A DNA stretch of 64,000 nucleotides from Halobacteriovoraceae bacterium (lineage in GTDB: Bacteria > Bdellovibrionota > Bacteriovoracia > Bacteriovoracales > Bacteriovoracaceae). Shown here piece after piece: positions 7,798 through 16,494 of the stretch. How positions within the stretch are numbered: position 1 is the stretch's first letter; each line of letters starts with the position of its first letter. Where the stretch lies: the NCBI GenBank assembly GCA_020635135.1, contig JACKAJ010000018.1, positions 1 through 64,000 of the forward strand. Direction: 5' to 3'. The notes under the pieces were generated by a model that was given only the letters and a program-made list of their open reading frames with translations, was not told the origin of the DNA and ran no database searches. Both the position numbers and the translations under genes were made by a program.

Positions 7798-8556
7798 TTA
7801 CTCTGTCTCTTCTTCAGCGCCCATGTCCATATCTGCATGACCTTTAATCGCGTCCATGATCATGTAGCCCGCTTCTGTAGTCTTCTTGATATATTCGGTT
7901 GTAAGTTTCACAAAATGTTTATAATTTTTTTCAGAAATCAAGCTAAGGTACTCTGAAAGTTCTTCCGTGGATAGACTTTTAAAAGCATGGAAATACTGTT
8001 TTTTCATTGTTTCAAAAAAGTTTTGAGCTTCCTTGGCATCCATCTCTTTTCCATCGGCGTTGGTCAGTTTCTGAGAAGAATTTGTGGCTTGTTTTAATGG
8101 TTCTAATTGCACCTCTAAAACTTCATTAATGAGATTTTTCTTTTTCTCTTCAACTCCTGCATACAGTTTTTTTTCGTCGCTTACGAGTTTTTCTGTTTCT
8201 TCATTGGGACGGAAGCTTTGAAATATTGAATTCACTTTCTCAAGTGTTGGGTTTTTGGTGTATCGCTCTTGAGAAGCAACATAAGTTTCTTCAGTGAAAA
8301 CGTTATCGAGTGAAGAAAAATACTCTTTCGAAGCATTAGAAATTTGTTTTTCATATTCAGTCATTGTCTTTTTAACGTTGGCTTCTTCAACACCTTGTTG
8401 AAGCATGAGCATTCTCATTTTTTCGACTTGAAGCTTTAAGTTTTTTTCAGCTTCTTGATAGGCTTCATTGATACTTTTTGATTTGATTTCAGCAGAATTC
8501 TTTTTCGTACAGTTGAATAGAGAAAAACTAAGAATGAGGAAAAGAATCGTTTTCAT
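7798..8556 (-). CDS. Lipoprotein, helical and charged, unknown function
   Basis: The 252-residue product has a lipoprotein signal with lipobox LFNC (Cys16). The mature part is dominated by Lys/Glu-rich amphipathic helices and probably forms coiled coils; it ends in an acidic, Met-rich tail. No enzyme motif is visible. It is encoded between rpiB (24-base gap) and the secreted NADAR gene (2-base gap) on the same strand, so it may be transcribed with ahcY-rpiB. Location in the inner or outer membrane facing the periplasm is expected; the residue after Cys is Thr rather than Asp, consistent with outer-membrane sorting under the E. coli rule. Confidence 0.75.
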   Translation of the reverse strand: MKTILFLILSFSLFNCTKKNSAEIKSKSINEAYQEAEKNLKLQVEKMRMLMLQQGVEEANVKKTMTEYEKQISNASKEYFSSLDNVFTEETYVASQERYTKNPTLEKVNSIFQSFRPNEETEKLVSDEKKLYAGVEEKKKNLINEVLEVQLEPLKQATNSSQKLTNADGKEMDAKEAQNFFETMKKQYFHAFKSLSTEELSEYLSLISEKNYKHFVKLTTEYIKKTTEAGYMIMDAIKGHADMDMGAEEETE

Positions 8557-8580
8557 ACACAGTCCTTTATTGAAATATAT

Positions 8581-9021
8581 TTAACAACCGAGGGAATCAA
8601 AGAGATCGATGCGTGTTTGGTGGCGCCCACCTTCAAAATCTGTTGCAAACCAGATTTTCAACATCTTTTTCATATCTTCGATAGGAGTAATCCGTCCAGC
8701 CAGGCAGATCACATTGGCATTATTATGTTTGCGAGACATCTCTGCATCGTATTCAGACAAACAGCGAGCGGCTCGAACACCACGAAAGCGATTGGCGGCC
8801 ATGGAAACACCAATTCCGGATCCACAAAGCAATACGCCTTTGGAGTTCGCGTCTTTTTGCACACTCTTGGCCAATTTTATGGCAAATTCAGAATAGTTAG
8901 TGCTTTGATCAGAGTCAGTTCCCAGATCGATGACTTCAAATCCGAACTCGCTCGCTATAAACTTTGCAAGTTCGGATTTTTCAGGAAAGGCAGCATGGTC
9001 AGATGCTAGATAAACAACCAT
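8581..9021 (-). CDS. rpiB: Ribose-5-phosphate isomerase B
   Basis: The 146-residue product matches the RpiB/LacA family over its whole length: N-terminal LASDHAAFPEK, the phosphate-loop LLCGSGIGVSMAANR with the active-site cysteine, and RHNNANVICLAGR. It interconverts ribose 5-phosphate and ribulose 5-phosphate in the pentose phosphate pathway in the cytoplasm. Length is typical. Its ATG overlaps the ahcY stop codon in TAATG, implying translational coupling. Pairing with adenosylhomocysteinase is plausible because both feed ribose/nucleoside metabolism, though no direct pathway step links them. Confidence 0.95.
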   Translation of the reverse strand: MVVYLASDHAAFPEKSELAKFIASEFGFEVIDLGTDSDQSTNYSEFAIKLAKSVQKDANSKGVLLCGSGIGVSMAANRFRGVRAARCLSEYDAEMSRKHNNANVICLAGRITPIEDMKKMLKIWFATDFEGGRHQTRIDLFDSLGC

Positions 9022-10355
9022 TAATAGCGGTAGTGTTCAGGCTTATAAGGTCCTGAAACTTCAACTCCTATATACTTCGCTTGGTCTGTTGAAAGTTGGT
9101 CGAGTTCAACACCAATTTTAGCGAGGTGTAGACGAGCCACTTTCTCATCCAAGTGCTTAGGAAGTGTATAAACTTTATTTTCATATTGAGAGTGATTTTT
9201 CCACAACTCAATTTGAGCTAATGTTTGGTTTGTAAATGAGTTAGACATAACAAAAGAAGGATGTCCTGTCGCACACCCGAGGTTAACCAATCGACCTTCA
9301 GCAAGAAGAATAATTTCTTTGCCGTTAACATTGTAAAGATCTACTTGGGGCTTAATTTCTTCTTTTGTATTGCCAAAGTTTTTATTCAACCAAGCAACGT
9401 CGATTTCGTTATCAAAGTGACCGATGTTACAAACGATTGTTTTGTCATTCATATTTTCAAAGTGACGGCCAGTAAGAATATCTTTGTTTCCAGTTGCAGT
9501 TACAACAATGTTTGCTTCTTTAACAGCATCGTCCATTTTCTTAACTTCATAACCATCCATTGCCGCTTGAAGTGCGCAAATAGGATCAATCTCAGTGACG
9601 ATAACTCGAGCCCCATTTCCTCTTAGAGAAGCGGCTGAACCTTTTCCAACGTCTCCGTAACCAGCGACAACCGCAACTTTTCCAGCAAGCATGACGTCAG
9701 TGGCTCTTCTAATCGCATCCACACAAGATTCGCGACACCCGTATTTGTTATCAAATTTTGACTTCGTAACTGAGTCATTAACATTGATACAAGGAACAGG
9801 AAGTGTTCCATTTTTCATTCGATCGTAAAGGCGAAGAACACCCGTTGTTGTTTCCTCTGAGATACCTTTAACTTCTTTTGCAAGCTCAGGGTATTTATCG
9901 AGAACGACATTTGTCAGATCTCCTCCATCATCAAGGATCATATTGAGAGACTTACCGTCTTTAAAATTAAATAGTGTCTGCTCGATACACCACTCATACT
10001 CGTCTTCAGTCATGCCTTTCCAAGCAAAAACAGCAGCTTTTCCTTCTTTGGCAATCGCTGCAGCAGCGTGGTCTTGAGTTGAAAAGATATTACAAGATGA
10101 CCAACGAACCTCAGCACCTAATTCAAGAAGTGTTTCAATCAGAACAGCAGTCTGGATTGTCATGTGCAAACAACCTGCGATACGGGCCCCTTTCAGTGGC
10201 TGCTGGCTGCGAAATTCTTCACGGATGGACATTAAACCTGGCATTTCTGCTTCAGCCAGATGGATTTCTCTTCTCCCCCAGTCAGCAAGCGTGATATCTT
10301 TAACTTTATAGGGGACCACTTCGGCACTCGTGCCTTTGGAATATTCAGTTTTCAT
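9021..10355 (-). CDS. ahcY: Adenosylhomocysteinase (SAH hydrolase)
   Basis: The product splits S-adenosylhomocysteine into adenosine and homocysteine, clearing the inhibitory product of methyl transfer. The NAD-binding motif GYGDVGKG, the upstream [11 protein letters not shown] segment, the NIGHFDNEI segment and the C-terminal KPEHYRY ending are diagnostic. I place the start at 10355 (444 residues), preceded by a purine-rich GCGAGGAAAT; an in-frame upstream TTG would add 18 residues without a ribosome site. It is first in a minus-strand unit with rpiB (TAATG overlap), a lipoprotein and the secreted NADAR protein. SAM-dependent methyltransferases elsewhere in the window produce its substrate. 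Confidence 0.97.
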   Translation of the reverse strand: MKTEYSKGTSAEVVPYKVKDITLADWGRREIHLAEAEMPGLMSIREEFRSQQPLKGARIAGCLHMTIQTAVLIETLLELGAEVRWSSCNIFSTQDHAAAAIAKEGKAAVFAWKGMTEDEYEWCIEQTLFNFKDGKSLNMILDDGGDLTNVVLDKYPELAKEVKGISEETTTGVLRLYDRMKNGTLPVPCINVNDSVTKSKFDNKYGCRESCVDAIRRATDVMLAGKVAVVAGYGDVGKGSAASLRGNGARVIVTEIDPICALQAAMDGYEVKKMDDAVKEANIVVTATGNKDILTGRHFENMNDKTIVCNIGHFDNEIDVAWLNKNFGNTKEEIKPQVDLYNVNGKEIILLAEGRLVNLGCATGHPSFVMSNSFTNQTLAQIELWKNHSQYENKVYTLPKHLDEKVARLHLAKIGVELDQLSTDQAKYIGVEVSGPYKPEHYRY

Positions 10356-10465
10356 ATTTCCTCGCTTTTTTTCTTGCATTTTATTTGATACCAAGCAAGA
10401 GACTAACATAGATAAAGTATCTACTCAATATATTGTAGAACCTAGCGGAGACAGGACTTCAAAAC

Positions 10466-11398
10466 ATGGCCAGCTACACCAAACTTGACCGTCAAGATAT
10501 CGATGCCATTTTGGAGCTCTATCAGCTCCCTGGTGCGCTGCGTATTACCCCTCAAGGGCACGGCATCTCTAATAGTAATTACGAAATCCAATTAGAAAAC
10601 TCGCAAAAAATTCTCTTGAAAGTCTCGAACGATAAAGACCTTGAGGCCCTGCAAGAAGAACAAAATATTCTCATGCATCTCCATCAAAATGGTTATCTTT
10701 TGAGTCTCAATCCACTTTTAACTTCCGACAAACAGCCCGTTTATCAACATAAGGGACATATCGGAGTTATCTATCCCTATGTTGAAGGGCACGTTCCTCA
10801 CATTACCGAGGAAAGTTGCCAGGAAATAGCTCGATCTCTTGCGAAGCTTCATCACGTCCCTGGGAGTTCTCAAATTCGCTCATGCACGAAAGTTGGCTTT
10901 GATTTAAAAAAAATTTTCGAATACACCCAGACAAAACAGTGTCCTGAATTTTTCAGAACCTCATTTCACAAAGTCTTTAGCGATCAAGAAATAAAAGATT
11001 ATTTGAATGAAAAATTTGCTATGGGGATTATTCACGGTGATCTCTATTACGACAACACTATGTTTAATAATGATAAAATCGTAAAAATAATCGACTTCGA
11101 ACAATCAGGTATTGGTGAATATATTTTGGATATTGGGATATCGATATCTGGAACTTGTCTGGATAATGGCGTCCTCAAGCAAAACTTAATCGATGCTTAC
11201 CTGCAAGCCTACAACGAAATTCGCCCCCTACCGGACAGTGAAAGAAAATTTATGAACATGGCGATCTCAATAGGGCTTTTTTCAATCTCACTTTGGAGAA
11301 TAAAACGTTTTTACGAAGGGAACCTCGATAAATCCCGAAGTGACTCTTATCAAGAACTCATTGCCCGTGCCCTACAATTTAAAGGAATTACCCATTGA
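10466..11398 (+). CDS. APH-fold small-molecule kinase, possibly type II homoserine kinase
   Basis: The 310-residue product belongs to the aminoglycoside phosphotransferase/ThrB-type kinase fold. It has an N-terminal nucleotide-binding lobe (GHGISNSNYEI, ILLKVSN with the ATP lysine), the hinge VIYPYVEG, the catalytic loop IIHGDLYYDN (Brenner motif HGDxxxxN) and the metal-binding IIDFEQS. Among this fold, the overall pattern resembles alternative homoserine kinases of proteobacteria, but choline or other kinases cannot be excluded. No threonine operon genes are adjacent. Its stop codon overlaps the TTG start of the downstream RNA methyltransferase (TTGA), so the genes are coupled. Confidence 0.75.
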   Translation: MASYTKLDRQDIDAILELYQLPGALRITPQGHGISNSNYEIQLENSQKILLKVSNDKDLEALQEEQNILMHLHQNGYLLSLNPLLTSDKQPVYQHKGHIGVIYPYVEGHVPHITEESCQEIARSLAKLHHVPGSSQIRSCTKVGFDLKKIFEYTQTKQCPEFFRTSFHKVFSDQEIKDYLNEKFAMGIIHGDLYYDNTMFNNDKIVKIIDFEQSGIGEYILDIGISISGTCLDNGVLKQNLIDAYLQAYNEIRPLPDSERKFMNMAISIGLFSISLWRIKRFYEGNLDKSRSDSYQELIARALQFKGITH

Positions 11399-12639
11399 AA
11401 GCTCATACCCATAAATTTCGAAATCAATTTTTTATTTCCTGCTCGAAAGGGTTAGAAGAAGAACTGGCTCGCGAAGTTCAAAATGTTAATCCCAAAAACT
11501 TTTTGGTCACAAAGGGAGGAATTCATTTCGAAGCTTATCCAGAAAGGGCCATTGAATTACTCCTCCACTCACGCATTGGAAGTCGAATATTTAAAAAATA
11601 TTATGAATTTGAAGTCAAAAATGAAAAAGACCTCTATCAATTCACAAAGGATATTAAGTGGAAAAGTATTTTCACAATAGAGCAAACTTTTAAAATTGTT
11701 GTTACTCAGAGTCCTTCAAGCAAAAATAAAAAGCATTCCAAGTTCAAAAATACACTTTATCTCTCCCAAGTAATAAAGGATGGAATTGTTGATCGCTTTC
11801 AAAGAGATTGTGGAAAAAGACCTTTTGTCGATGTTAAAAATCCCGATGCCATCATTCACTGTCATTTTTCTCCCAACGACAACCCTTATTCCCAAAAAGA
11901 AGTTGTCACGATTTCATTAGATTTAACTGGTGCTCCGCTTAGTAATCGAGGCTATCGACTACCCGACGCCAAGGCCCCTTTGCGAGAAAATTTGGCTGCA
12001 GGAATTCTCGATCTTTTGGATTGGGATGGGAGTGAAAACCTCATTGATCCCATGTGCGGGACGGGGTCTTTTCTCTTCGAAGCTTATATTAAAAAAAATA
12101 AAACACCGACCAACTTAAAAGCCAATAAATGGCTTCGTGATAACCCGGAAAAAATTATTTGGAATTTTCAAAAACTTCCCTTCTTTCTCAAAGATAAAAA
12201 GCTTATAGAAAATTTCCAGCAAACATTTCAGACAGCTCTTGATAAGCCTGAAGAAAATCAAAAAAGTTTTATCTTAGGTTTTGACAATCAAGCACGAGAG
12301 GTTGAAAAAACTCAAAAAAACATTGCTAAACTTGAACTTTCAAATGATATCGAAGTCAAGGTTGGCGATGCGACCAATCTTGAAAATCCTTTTAGTACTC
12401 CAAGTTTAATTCTTTGCAACCCTCCTTATGGGCAAAGAATTTCAGCAACCTCCACTGACCTCGAAGAACTTTATTTCCAACTTGGCGAAAATGCTAAAAA
12501 GAATTTTAAAGGCTCACGCCTTGCCGTCATCTCTTCAGAGATTGAATTGTTGAAATGTATTTCTCTACGCGCTGAAAGAAAGTGGACACTTTATAATGGC
12601 CCATTGAAGTGCCAATTAGTAGAATATCCCCTGCATTAA
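11395..12639 (+). CDS. THUMP-domain RNA guanine-N2 methyltransferase (RlmL N-terminal-like)
   Basis: The 414-residue product starts at TTG 11395, which overlaps the previous stop (TTGA) and follows AAAGGA. The N-terminal third has the THUMP RNA-binding pattern (ISCSKGLEEELAREV..., VTKGGIHFE). The C-terminal part is the UPF0020 Rossmann methyltransferase: LDLTGAPLSNRGYR, the SAM motif DPMCGTGSFLFEA and the catalytic ILCNPPYGQRI (NPPY motif for base amino methylation). It most resembles the N-terminal half of RlmL (23S rRNA m2G2445), without the RlmK half. Related TrmN/Trm14-type tRNA enzymes remain possible. Confidence 0.88.
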   Translation: MKAHTHKFRNQFFISCSKGLEEELAREVQNVNPKNFLVTKGGIHFEAYPERAIELLLHSRIGSRIFKKYYEFEVKNEKDLYQFTKDIKWKSIFTIEQTFKIVVTQSPSSKNKKHSKFKNTLYLSQVIKDGIVDRFQRDCGKRPFVDVKNPDAIIHCHFSPNDNPYSQKEVVTISLDLTGAPLSNRGYRLPDAKAPLRENLAAGILDLLDWDGSENLIDPMCGTGSFLFEAYIKKNKTPTNLKANKWLRDNPEKIIWNFQKLPFFLKDKKLIENFQQTFQTALDKPEENQKSFILGFDNQAREVEKTQKNIAKLELSNDIEVKVGDATNLENPFSTPSLILCNPPYGQRISATSTDLEELYFQLGENAKKNFKGSRLAVISSEIELLKCISLRAERKWTLYNGPLKCQLVEYPLH

Positions 12640-12655
12640 ATGTAAGGAGAACATT

Positions 12656-13165
12656 ATGGTCCCTATCACGGAATTAGAAAAACTCATTCGCAATGTCCCT
12701 GACTTCCCCAAAAAAGGAATTGTCTTTAAAGACATTGCTCCTATGCTTTATCACAAATTCAAAGACGTAATTGTTCACCTCTCTGAACTTATTGAATGGC
12801 ACGATATTAAATGTGTTGGGGGAATTGAAAGTCGTGGGTTTATCTTTGCTGCGGCCTTGGCCCATGAACACGATATTGGTTTTGTCCCCATACGAAAAGC
12901 AGGAAAGCTTCCGCCGCCCGTCCACTCAGAAGAGTATACTCTGGAGTATGGAGAAGACACTCTTGAAATCTTAAGCCTCTATGAGCCTGGAAAAATTGTG
13001 TTAGTGGACGATGTTATTGCTACTGGGGGGACTCTCAAGGCTTCTTATAATCTCTGTCGGCGTGCCGGCCTTGATGTGCAGCATTGTCTCAGTGTTATCA
13101 ACTTGAAATTCCTCAATAAATTGGAAAACTTTCAACCCCCCATCCACTCTTTATTTGAATATTAA
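12656..13165 (+). CDS. apt: Adenine phosphoribosyltransferase
   Basis: The 169-residue product has the phosphoribosyltransferase signature VLVDDVIATGGTLKA that binds PRPP, the family N-terminal segment VPDFPKKGIVFKDIAPML and the flexible hood segment (RKAGKLPPPV). It salvages adenine with PRPP to give AMP in the cytoplasm. Length and motif spacing are typical. The ATG at 12656 is preceded by TAAGGAGAACATT, a strong ribosome site, 16 bases after the methyltransferase stop. It may salvage adenine derived from the adenosine that AhcY releases, but that link is general knowledge rather than visible here. Confidence 0.96.
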   Translation: MVPITELEKLIRNVPDFPKKGIVFKDIAPMLYHKFKDVIVHLSELIEWHDIKCVGGIESRGFIFAAALAHEHDIGFVPIRKAGKLPPPVHSEEYTLEYGEDTLEILSLYEPGKIVLVDDVIATGGTLKASYNLCRRAGLDVQHCLSVINLKFLNKLENFQPPIHSLFEY

Positions 13166-13227
13166 AGAGGAATCTAATATACTGGGTTTCGTTAAGTTTA
13201 AGAATATCAAGAGGTTGGAGTTCCACA

Positions 13228-13713
13228 ATGGGTACAAGGCTCATCTTATTTATTGTTTTTGCTTCTCTTACAGTTTTTTTACTCACACTCACGAGTTACA
13301 AAGATTATTTTAATAAAGGCGAAGTTCTCAATCGAGAATTTCTTCAACAAAAAATTGCAGAGGCCAGCAAGCCTGCTAACAATGAAACTGAAGCGACTGC
13401 CGAAAGTGCCCAAGAAGCCAGTGAAGATGAAGATAAAATCGACATGAATGATCCCGCTATTAAAAATGGCTTAGCCGTTTATACAGAAAAAGGTCAATGT
13501 ATTAAGTGCCATGGAGAGCAAGGTGAAGGAAATGTTGAGCAAGAAGCTCCCTTAGTTGCTGGTCAATACACTTGGTATATTGTCGATCAAGTTGCTCAAA
13601 TAAAAGCTGGGACACGAGTTAATGAAAAAATGCTTCCCTATCTTAGTGAATTAACTGAACAAGACATTGAAGACGTCGCTAAGTATATCAATTCACTCAG
13701 AGTAAAAGAATAA
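13228..13713 (+). CDS. Membrane-anchored mono-haem cytochrome c
   Basis: The 161-residue product starts with one uncleaved-looking hydrophobic helix (residues 4-22), then an acidic Ala/Glu-rich linker (about 40-75), then a class I cytochrome c domain with haem-binding CIKCH (Cys91, Cys94, His95) and a probable axial Met135 in NEKMLPYLSEL. The C-terminal helix (IEDVAKYINSL) is typical. It would face the periplasm and shuttle electrons in a respiratory chain; the partner is unknown because no oxidase genes are adjacent. The start follows AGGTTGGAG. It is 62 bases downstream of apt on the same strand. Confidence 0.92.
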   Translation: MGTRLILFIVFASLTVFLLTLTSYKDYFNKGEVLNREFLQQKIAEASKPANNETEATAESAQEASEDEDKIDMNDPAIKNGLAVYTEKGQCIKCHGEQGEGNVEQEAPLVAGQYTWYIVDQVAQIKAGTRVNEKMLPYLSELTEQDIEDVAKYINSLRVKE

Positions 13714-13786
13714 TTCATCCTTGAAATAGGGTGAAAGTTGGTCTCGTTTTCTTAGAATCCATTAATCGTTTATCATAGTTATTAAG

Positions 13787-14959
13787 ATGTTACGTTTAAT
13801 TACGATTGCTCTATTTTCAATAGTTTCCTCCAGCCTTTGGGCCCTTGAAATCGGGGATCATCTTCCTTTTAGAATTGTCCGCGTTCTCCCGCAAAATGTT
13901 ATTGCTATTGATAAAGGCCAAGTGGATATGGTCAATCCAGAAGAGCAAGTCAAAATGTATCACGGCGATCAGTTTGTATCGCGCGCGCTTTGCATACGCA
14001 GCGATAAGAACATGTCATTTTGGAAACTCTACCGTGTTGTTAAGCCTAGTAAATTCCTAGAAACAAAAGGTTTCCAACTTAAAGCGATTCCCCTTAAAGA
14101 TGTTCCATGGGAGTACATCAAAAAACCTCTCGAAGAATATCAAAAAATCACAGAAGAGTTCTATCCACCTGTGAAAAATTATTCCACCCAAGAGCTCCTT
14201 AATGAAAGCATAAGAGAAGTCCAAACAACAATTTTTGCCAGTCCCTTTAGAATTGAAAGTATTAATAATCACAGTAATCTTCACTATGGAATTGCCGTGG
14301 ATACTAAGGGCGATCGCAAATATCTCACCCATTTTATGTACGAAGGTTATCAATTCCAAGCGACTGACGTGATTACTAACGAAAGCTTCCAGCAAACTCG
14401 AAATAAAGCAGAAGTTTTTCTCACTAATACTCGCCTGTTAGAAGACAATAAAAATGTTTTTTTTGGTGCTGACTACTTTACTCAAAAGCAAGGAGAATAT
14501 TATCCCTATCGTTTTCAAATTCGCGTTTACCCTTTTGGGATAGAGAAAAATATAAAAATTAATGATGCTATTCCAAAGTTGAGCTTTGTCTATGCTCCCA
14601 TTCTGGAGAGCTATTCGATGGAGAAGCTCAATACAGTGACGAGCATAGAAGAAGAAAAAAATGATTCAGCGATTCGCCATCTTTTTGGGTTTAATATTCT
14701 CGTCAATCCTCTACCGAAACTTGAAATTGTCGATAGTTTTAAATTGCGACCTGAACACGAAACTGAAAACATTATTAAGCTGGACTTTGAAGATATCGAT
14801 TTTGAAAATACTTTTACAATTCGTTATCTCGCCGATCAATCCATTCACTTTGACTATACCAATGTTTATTCGATCGATCGCCGCCGAGAACTCTACACTA
14901 ATCTCGAAGAAGGAAATATCATTCATTCTTTCAATATTAACTTTAATTTTTCAATGTAA
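13787..14959 (+). CDS. Exported protein of unknown function, beta-rich
   Basis: The 390-residue product has a signal peptide (MLRLITIALFSIVSSSLWA). The mature part has no motif I recognise. The second half alternates short hydrophobic and polar stretches with many aromatic residues (for example KLSFVYAPIL, DSFKLRPE, FTIRYLADQSIHF) and ends in a strand-like HSFNINFNFSM, which would suit an outer-membrane or periplasmic beta protein. Its ribosome site is weak (TTATTAAG). Its 3' end overlaps the convergent dapF gene by 17 bases. Function unknown. Confidence 0.7.
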   Translation: MLRLITIALFSIVSSSLWALEIGDHLPFRIVRVLPQNVIAIDKGQVDMVNPEEQVKMYHGDQFVSRALCIRSDKNMSFWKLYRVVKPSKFLETKGFQLKAIPLKDVPWEYIKKPLEEYQKITEEFYPPVKNYSTQELLNESIREVQTTIFASPFRIESINNHSNLHYGIAVDTKGDRKYLTHFMYEGYQFQATDVITNESFQQTRNKAEVFLTNTRLLEDNKNVFFGADYFTQKQGEYYPYRFQIRVYPFGIEKNIKINDAIPKLSFVYAPILESYSMEKLNTVTSIEEEKNDSAIRHLFGFNILVNPLPKLEIVDSFKLRPEHETENIIKLDFEDIDFENTFTIRYLADQSIHFDYTNVYSIDRRRELYTNLEEGNIIHSFNINFNFSM

Positions 14960-15731
14960 CAGATCCGTGAAATGTCTGCTGAACTGACCCTGAATAAAAA
15001 ACTTTTTTATTTTTAAAGAGCACCTTGATGACTCCTCCGCGAGCTTGAAAATTGACTTCGCCATCTTCAAGATTGGGATTAAGACTTAAGGCCGTCGCAG
15101 TAACCCCTGTTCCACAACACAATGTTTCTCCCTCGACTCCCCTTTCAAAGGTTCGAATAAAAACTTTTTCTCCATTGGCTGAATAAAAATTAACGTTCGT
15201 TCCTCCAACAGAGAAGAGCGGATCATGACGAAGCTTTTTTCCTTCACTATTCACATCCACTTGGTCGATATCATCAACTTCAAGGCACAAATGAGGAATC
15301 CCCACCGAGAGAAATCTTTTGTTTCTGTAACTTTTGAGAGAACTTAAATCGACATTATCGTTCCAAGCGAAGTGTTCCATTTCAATGGTCACTGTGTTGT
15401 CCGTTATTTTAACTGGGTATTTACCACTTGGGGTTTGAACAATATATTCAGAAGACTTCTCCCCAGTTTGATTGTGAAAATAGTGAGTACTGGCACGCAC
15501 TCCATTGCCACACATATCCGCACGCTCTCCATCGCAATTGAATATTGTCATTTGGAAATTTTGAGCATCGAGAGGCTTTATAACAATGAGTCCATCGGCC
15601 CCAATACCGTGCTGGCGATGACATAGTGCTTTCACATGAGGCTCAACAACCTTCACTAAATTCCCTTCTTTGTCCCAAATAAGAATAAAATCATTCCCAG
15701 TGGCACTATATTTTACAAAATTCAATTCCAT
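14943..15731 (-). CDS. dapF: Diaminopimelate epimerase
   Basis: The product converts LL-diaminopimelate to meso-diaminopimelate for peptidoglycan cross-links and lysine synthesis. The two catalytic cysteines are visible: Cys74 in MCGNGVRAS and Cys206 in ETLCCGTGVTA. The N-terminal YSATGNDFI and internal GIGADGL segments also match the family, and 262 residues is a normal length. It is a single gene here, convergent with the exported-protein gene it overlaps and divergent from the tRNA gene. A DAP decarboxylase homologue with a Tat signal is encoded separately at about 36-38 kb. Confidence 0.96.
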   Translation of the reverse strand: MELNFVKYSATGNDFILIWDKEGNLVKVVEPHVKALCHRQHGIGADGLIVIKPLDAQNFQMTIFNCDGERADMCGNGVRASTHYFHNQTGEKSSEYIVQTPSGKYPVKITDNTVTIEMEHFAWNDNVDLSSLKSYRNKRFLSVGIPHLCLEVDDIDQVDVNSEGKKLRHDPLFSVGGTNVNFYSANGEKVFIRTFERGVEGETLCCGTGVTATALSLNPNLEDGEVNFQARGGVIKVLFKNKKVFYSGSVQQTFHGSVTLKN

Positions 15732-15833
15732 CGCCCCAGTCTAGCACGAAAGCTTGGAAAAACTAAGAAAGGCGTTTGCAATTGACGCACTTTTCGCTAA
15801 TATCTTGGAAATTGAAAAGCATATTTATTATGT

Positions 15834-15910
15834 GGGACTATAGCTCAGTTGGTTAGAGCTCCCGGCTCATAACCGGGTGGTCCCTGGTTCAAGTCCAGGT
15901 AGTCCCACCA
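15834..15910 (+). tRNA. tRNA with CAU anticodon (Ile2 favoured, elongator Met possible)
   Basis: The 77-base gene folds as a full cloverleaf: acceptor GGGACTA/TAGTCCC, discriminator A and an encoded CCA, D arm GCTC...GAGC, anticodon stem CCCGG/CCGGG with loop CTCATAA (anticodon at 15868-15870), and T arm CCTGG-TTCAAGT-CCAGG. The variable and T-arm sequence (TGGTCCCTGGTTCAAGTCC) and the loop resemble tRNA-Ile2 from other bacteria, whose C34 is converted to lysidine by TilS. It is not an initiator, since the acceptor stem is fully paired at position 1 and the anticodon stem lacks three consecutive G-C pairs next to the loop. Confidence 0.95.
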
Positions 15911-15919
15911 TCTTTAATT

Positions 15920-16417
15920 ATGAATTATCATTTTGTAGCAATATTTGTTTTCTTTATCTCCACGCAGTCTCTTTTAGCCAGCGGCTCAGTCAAGACTACA
16001 AATAATTGCAAACCTAAACTTTCTCAGCAAGAAAGCGAGCAAACAGACAACACATTGTTTTGCGAAGTTAATCGAACTTTTGATTTCACTGCTTTTGCCT
16101 TTTCAAACTCTCTGACACATCTACTGGACGGGCTTACAAGTAGTTGTTCTAAAGAACAACAGAGTCCTAGAGATGAAAAAATTAAATTTATAACATCTCA
16201 AAAAACAAATGAATGTAAAATAGTAAAAAACCTGGGACTTTCGCAAGCAGAAGCCATTGGTCTCAATAAACCTCAATGCGAGAAAGCCCTCGCCAAGCTT
16301 CTCCAGAAAGCTCAATTTTTACCGATCAATGCAGTTTATATCGATAAATATTCTGAATTTTGTGAACCTCAAAAGCTTGAAATAAAGGCTTATTGCTGCC
16401 CTTCGCGCGTTCTTTAG
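15920..16417 (+). CDS. Small exported cysteine-rich protein, unknown
   Basis: The 165-residue product has a signal peptide (MNYHFVAIFVFFISTQSLLA) followed by a polar domain with eight cysteines, including a C-terminal CC pair, which suggests disulfide bonds in the periplasm or outside. No family is recognised. The start lies only nine bases after the tRNA 3' end, and no Shine-Dalgarno sequence is seen, so the mRNA may be processed from a tRNA-containing transcript and be weakly translated. The coding assignment rests on the signal peptide, an open frame of normal length and the cysteine spacing. Confidence 0.6.
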   Translation: MNYHFVAIFVFFISTQSLLASGSVKTTNNCKPKLSQQESEQTDNTLFCEVNRTFDFTAFAFSNSLTHLLDGLTSSCSKEQQSPRDEKIKFITSQKTNECKIVKNLGLSQAEAIGLNKPQCEKALAKLLQKAQFLPINAVYIDKYSEFCEPQKLEIKAYCCPSRVL

Positions 16418-16494
16418 TCATCGAAAATGGCCATTGAGTTCTTTTGTGTTTATAACTTAAGACTGTTAATCATTTATATTTGAGGAGAAAATCC

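Noticed and set aside
15910..15920. Intergenic ribosome site for the exported ORF after the tRNA
   Set aside because: No Shine-Dalgarno sequence is visible in the nine bases between tRNA and ATG.
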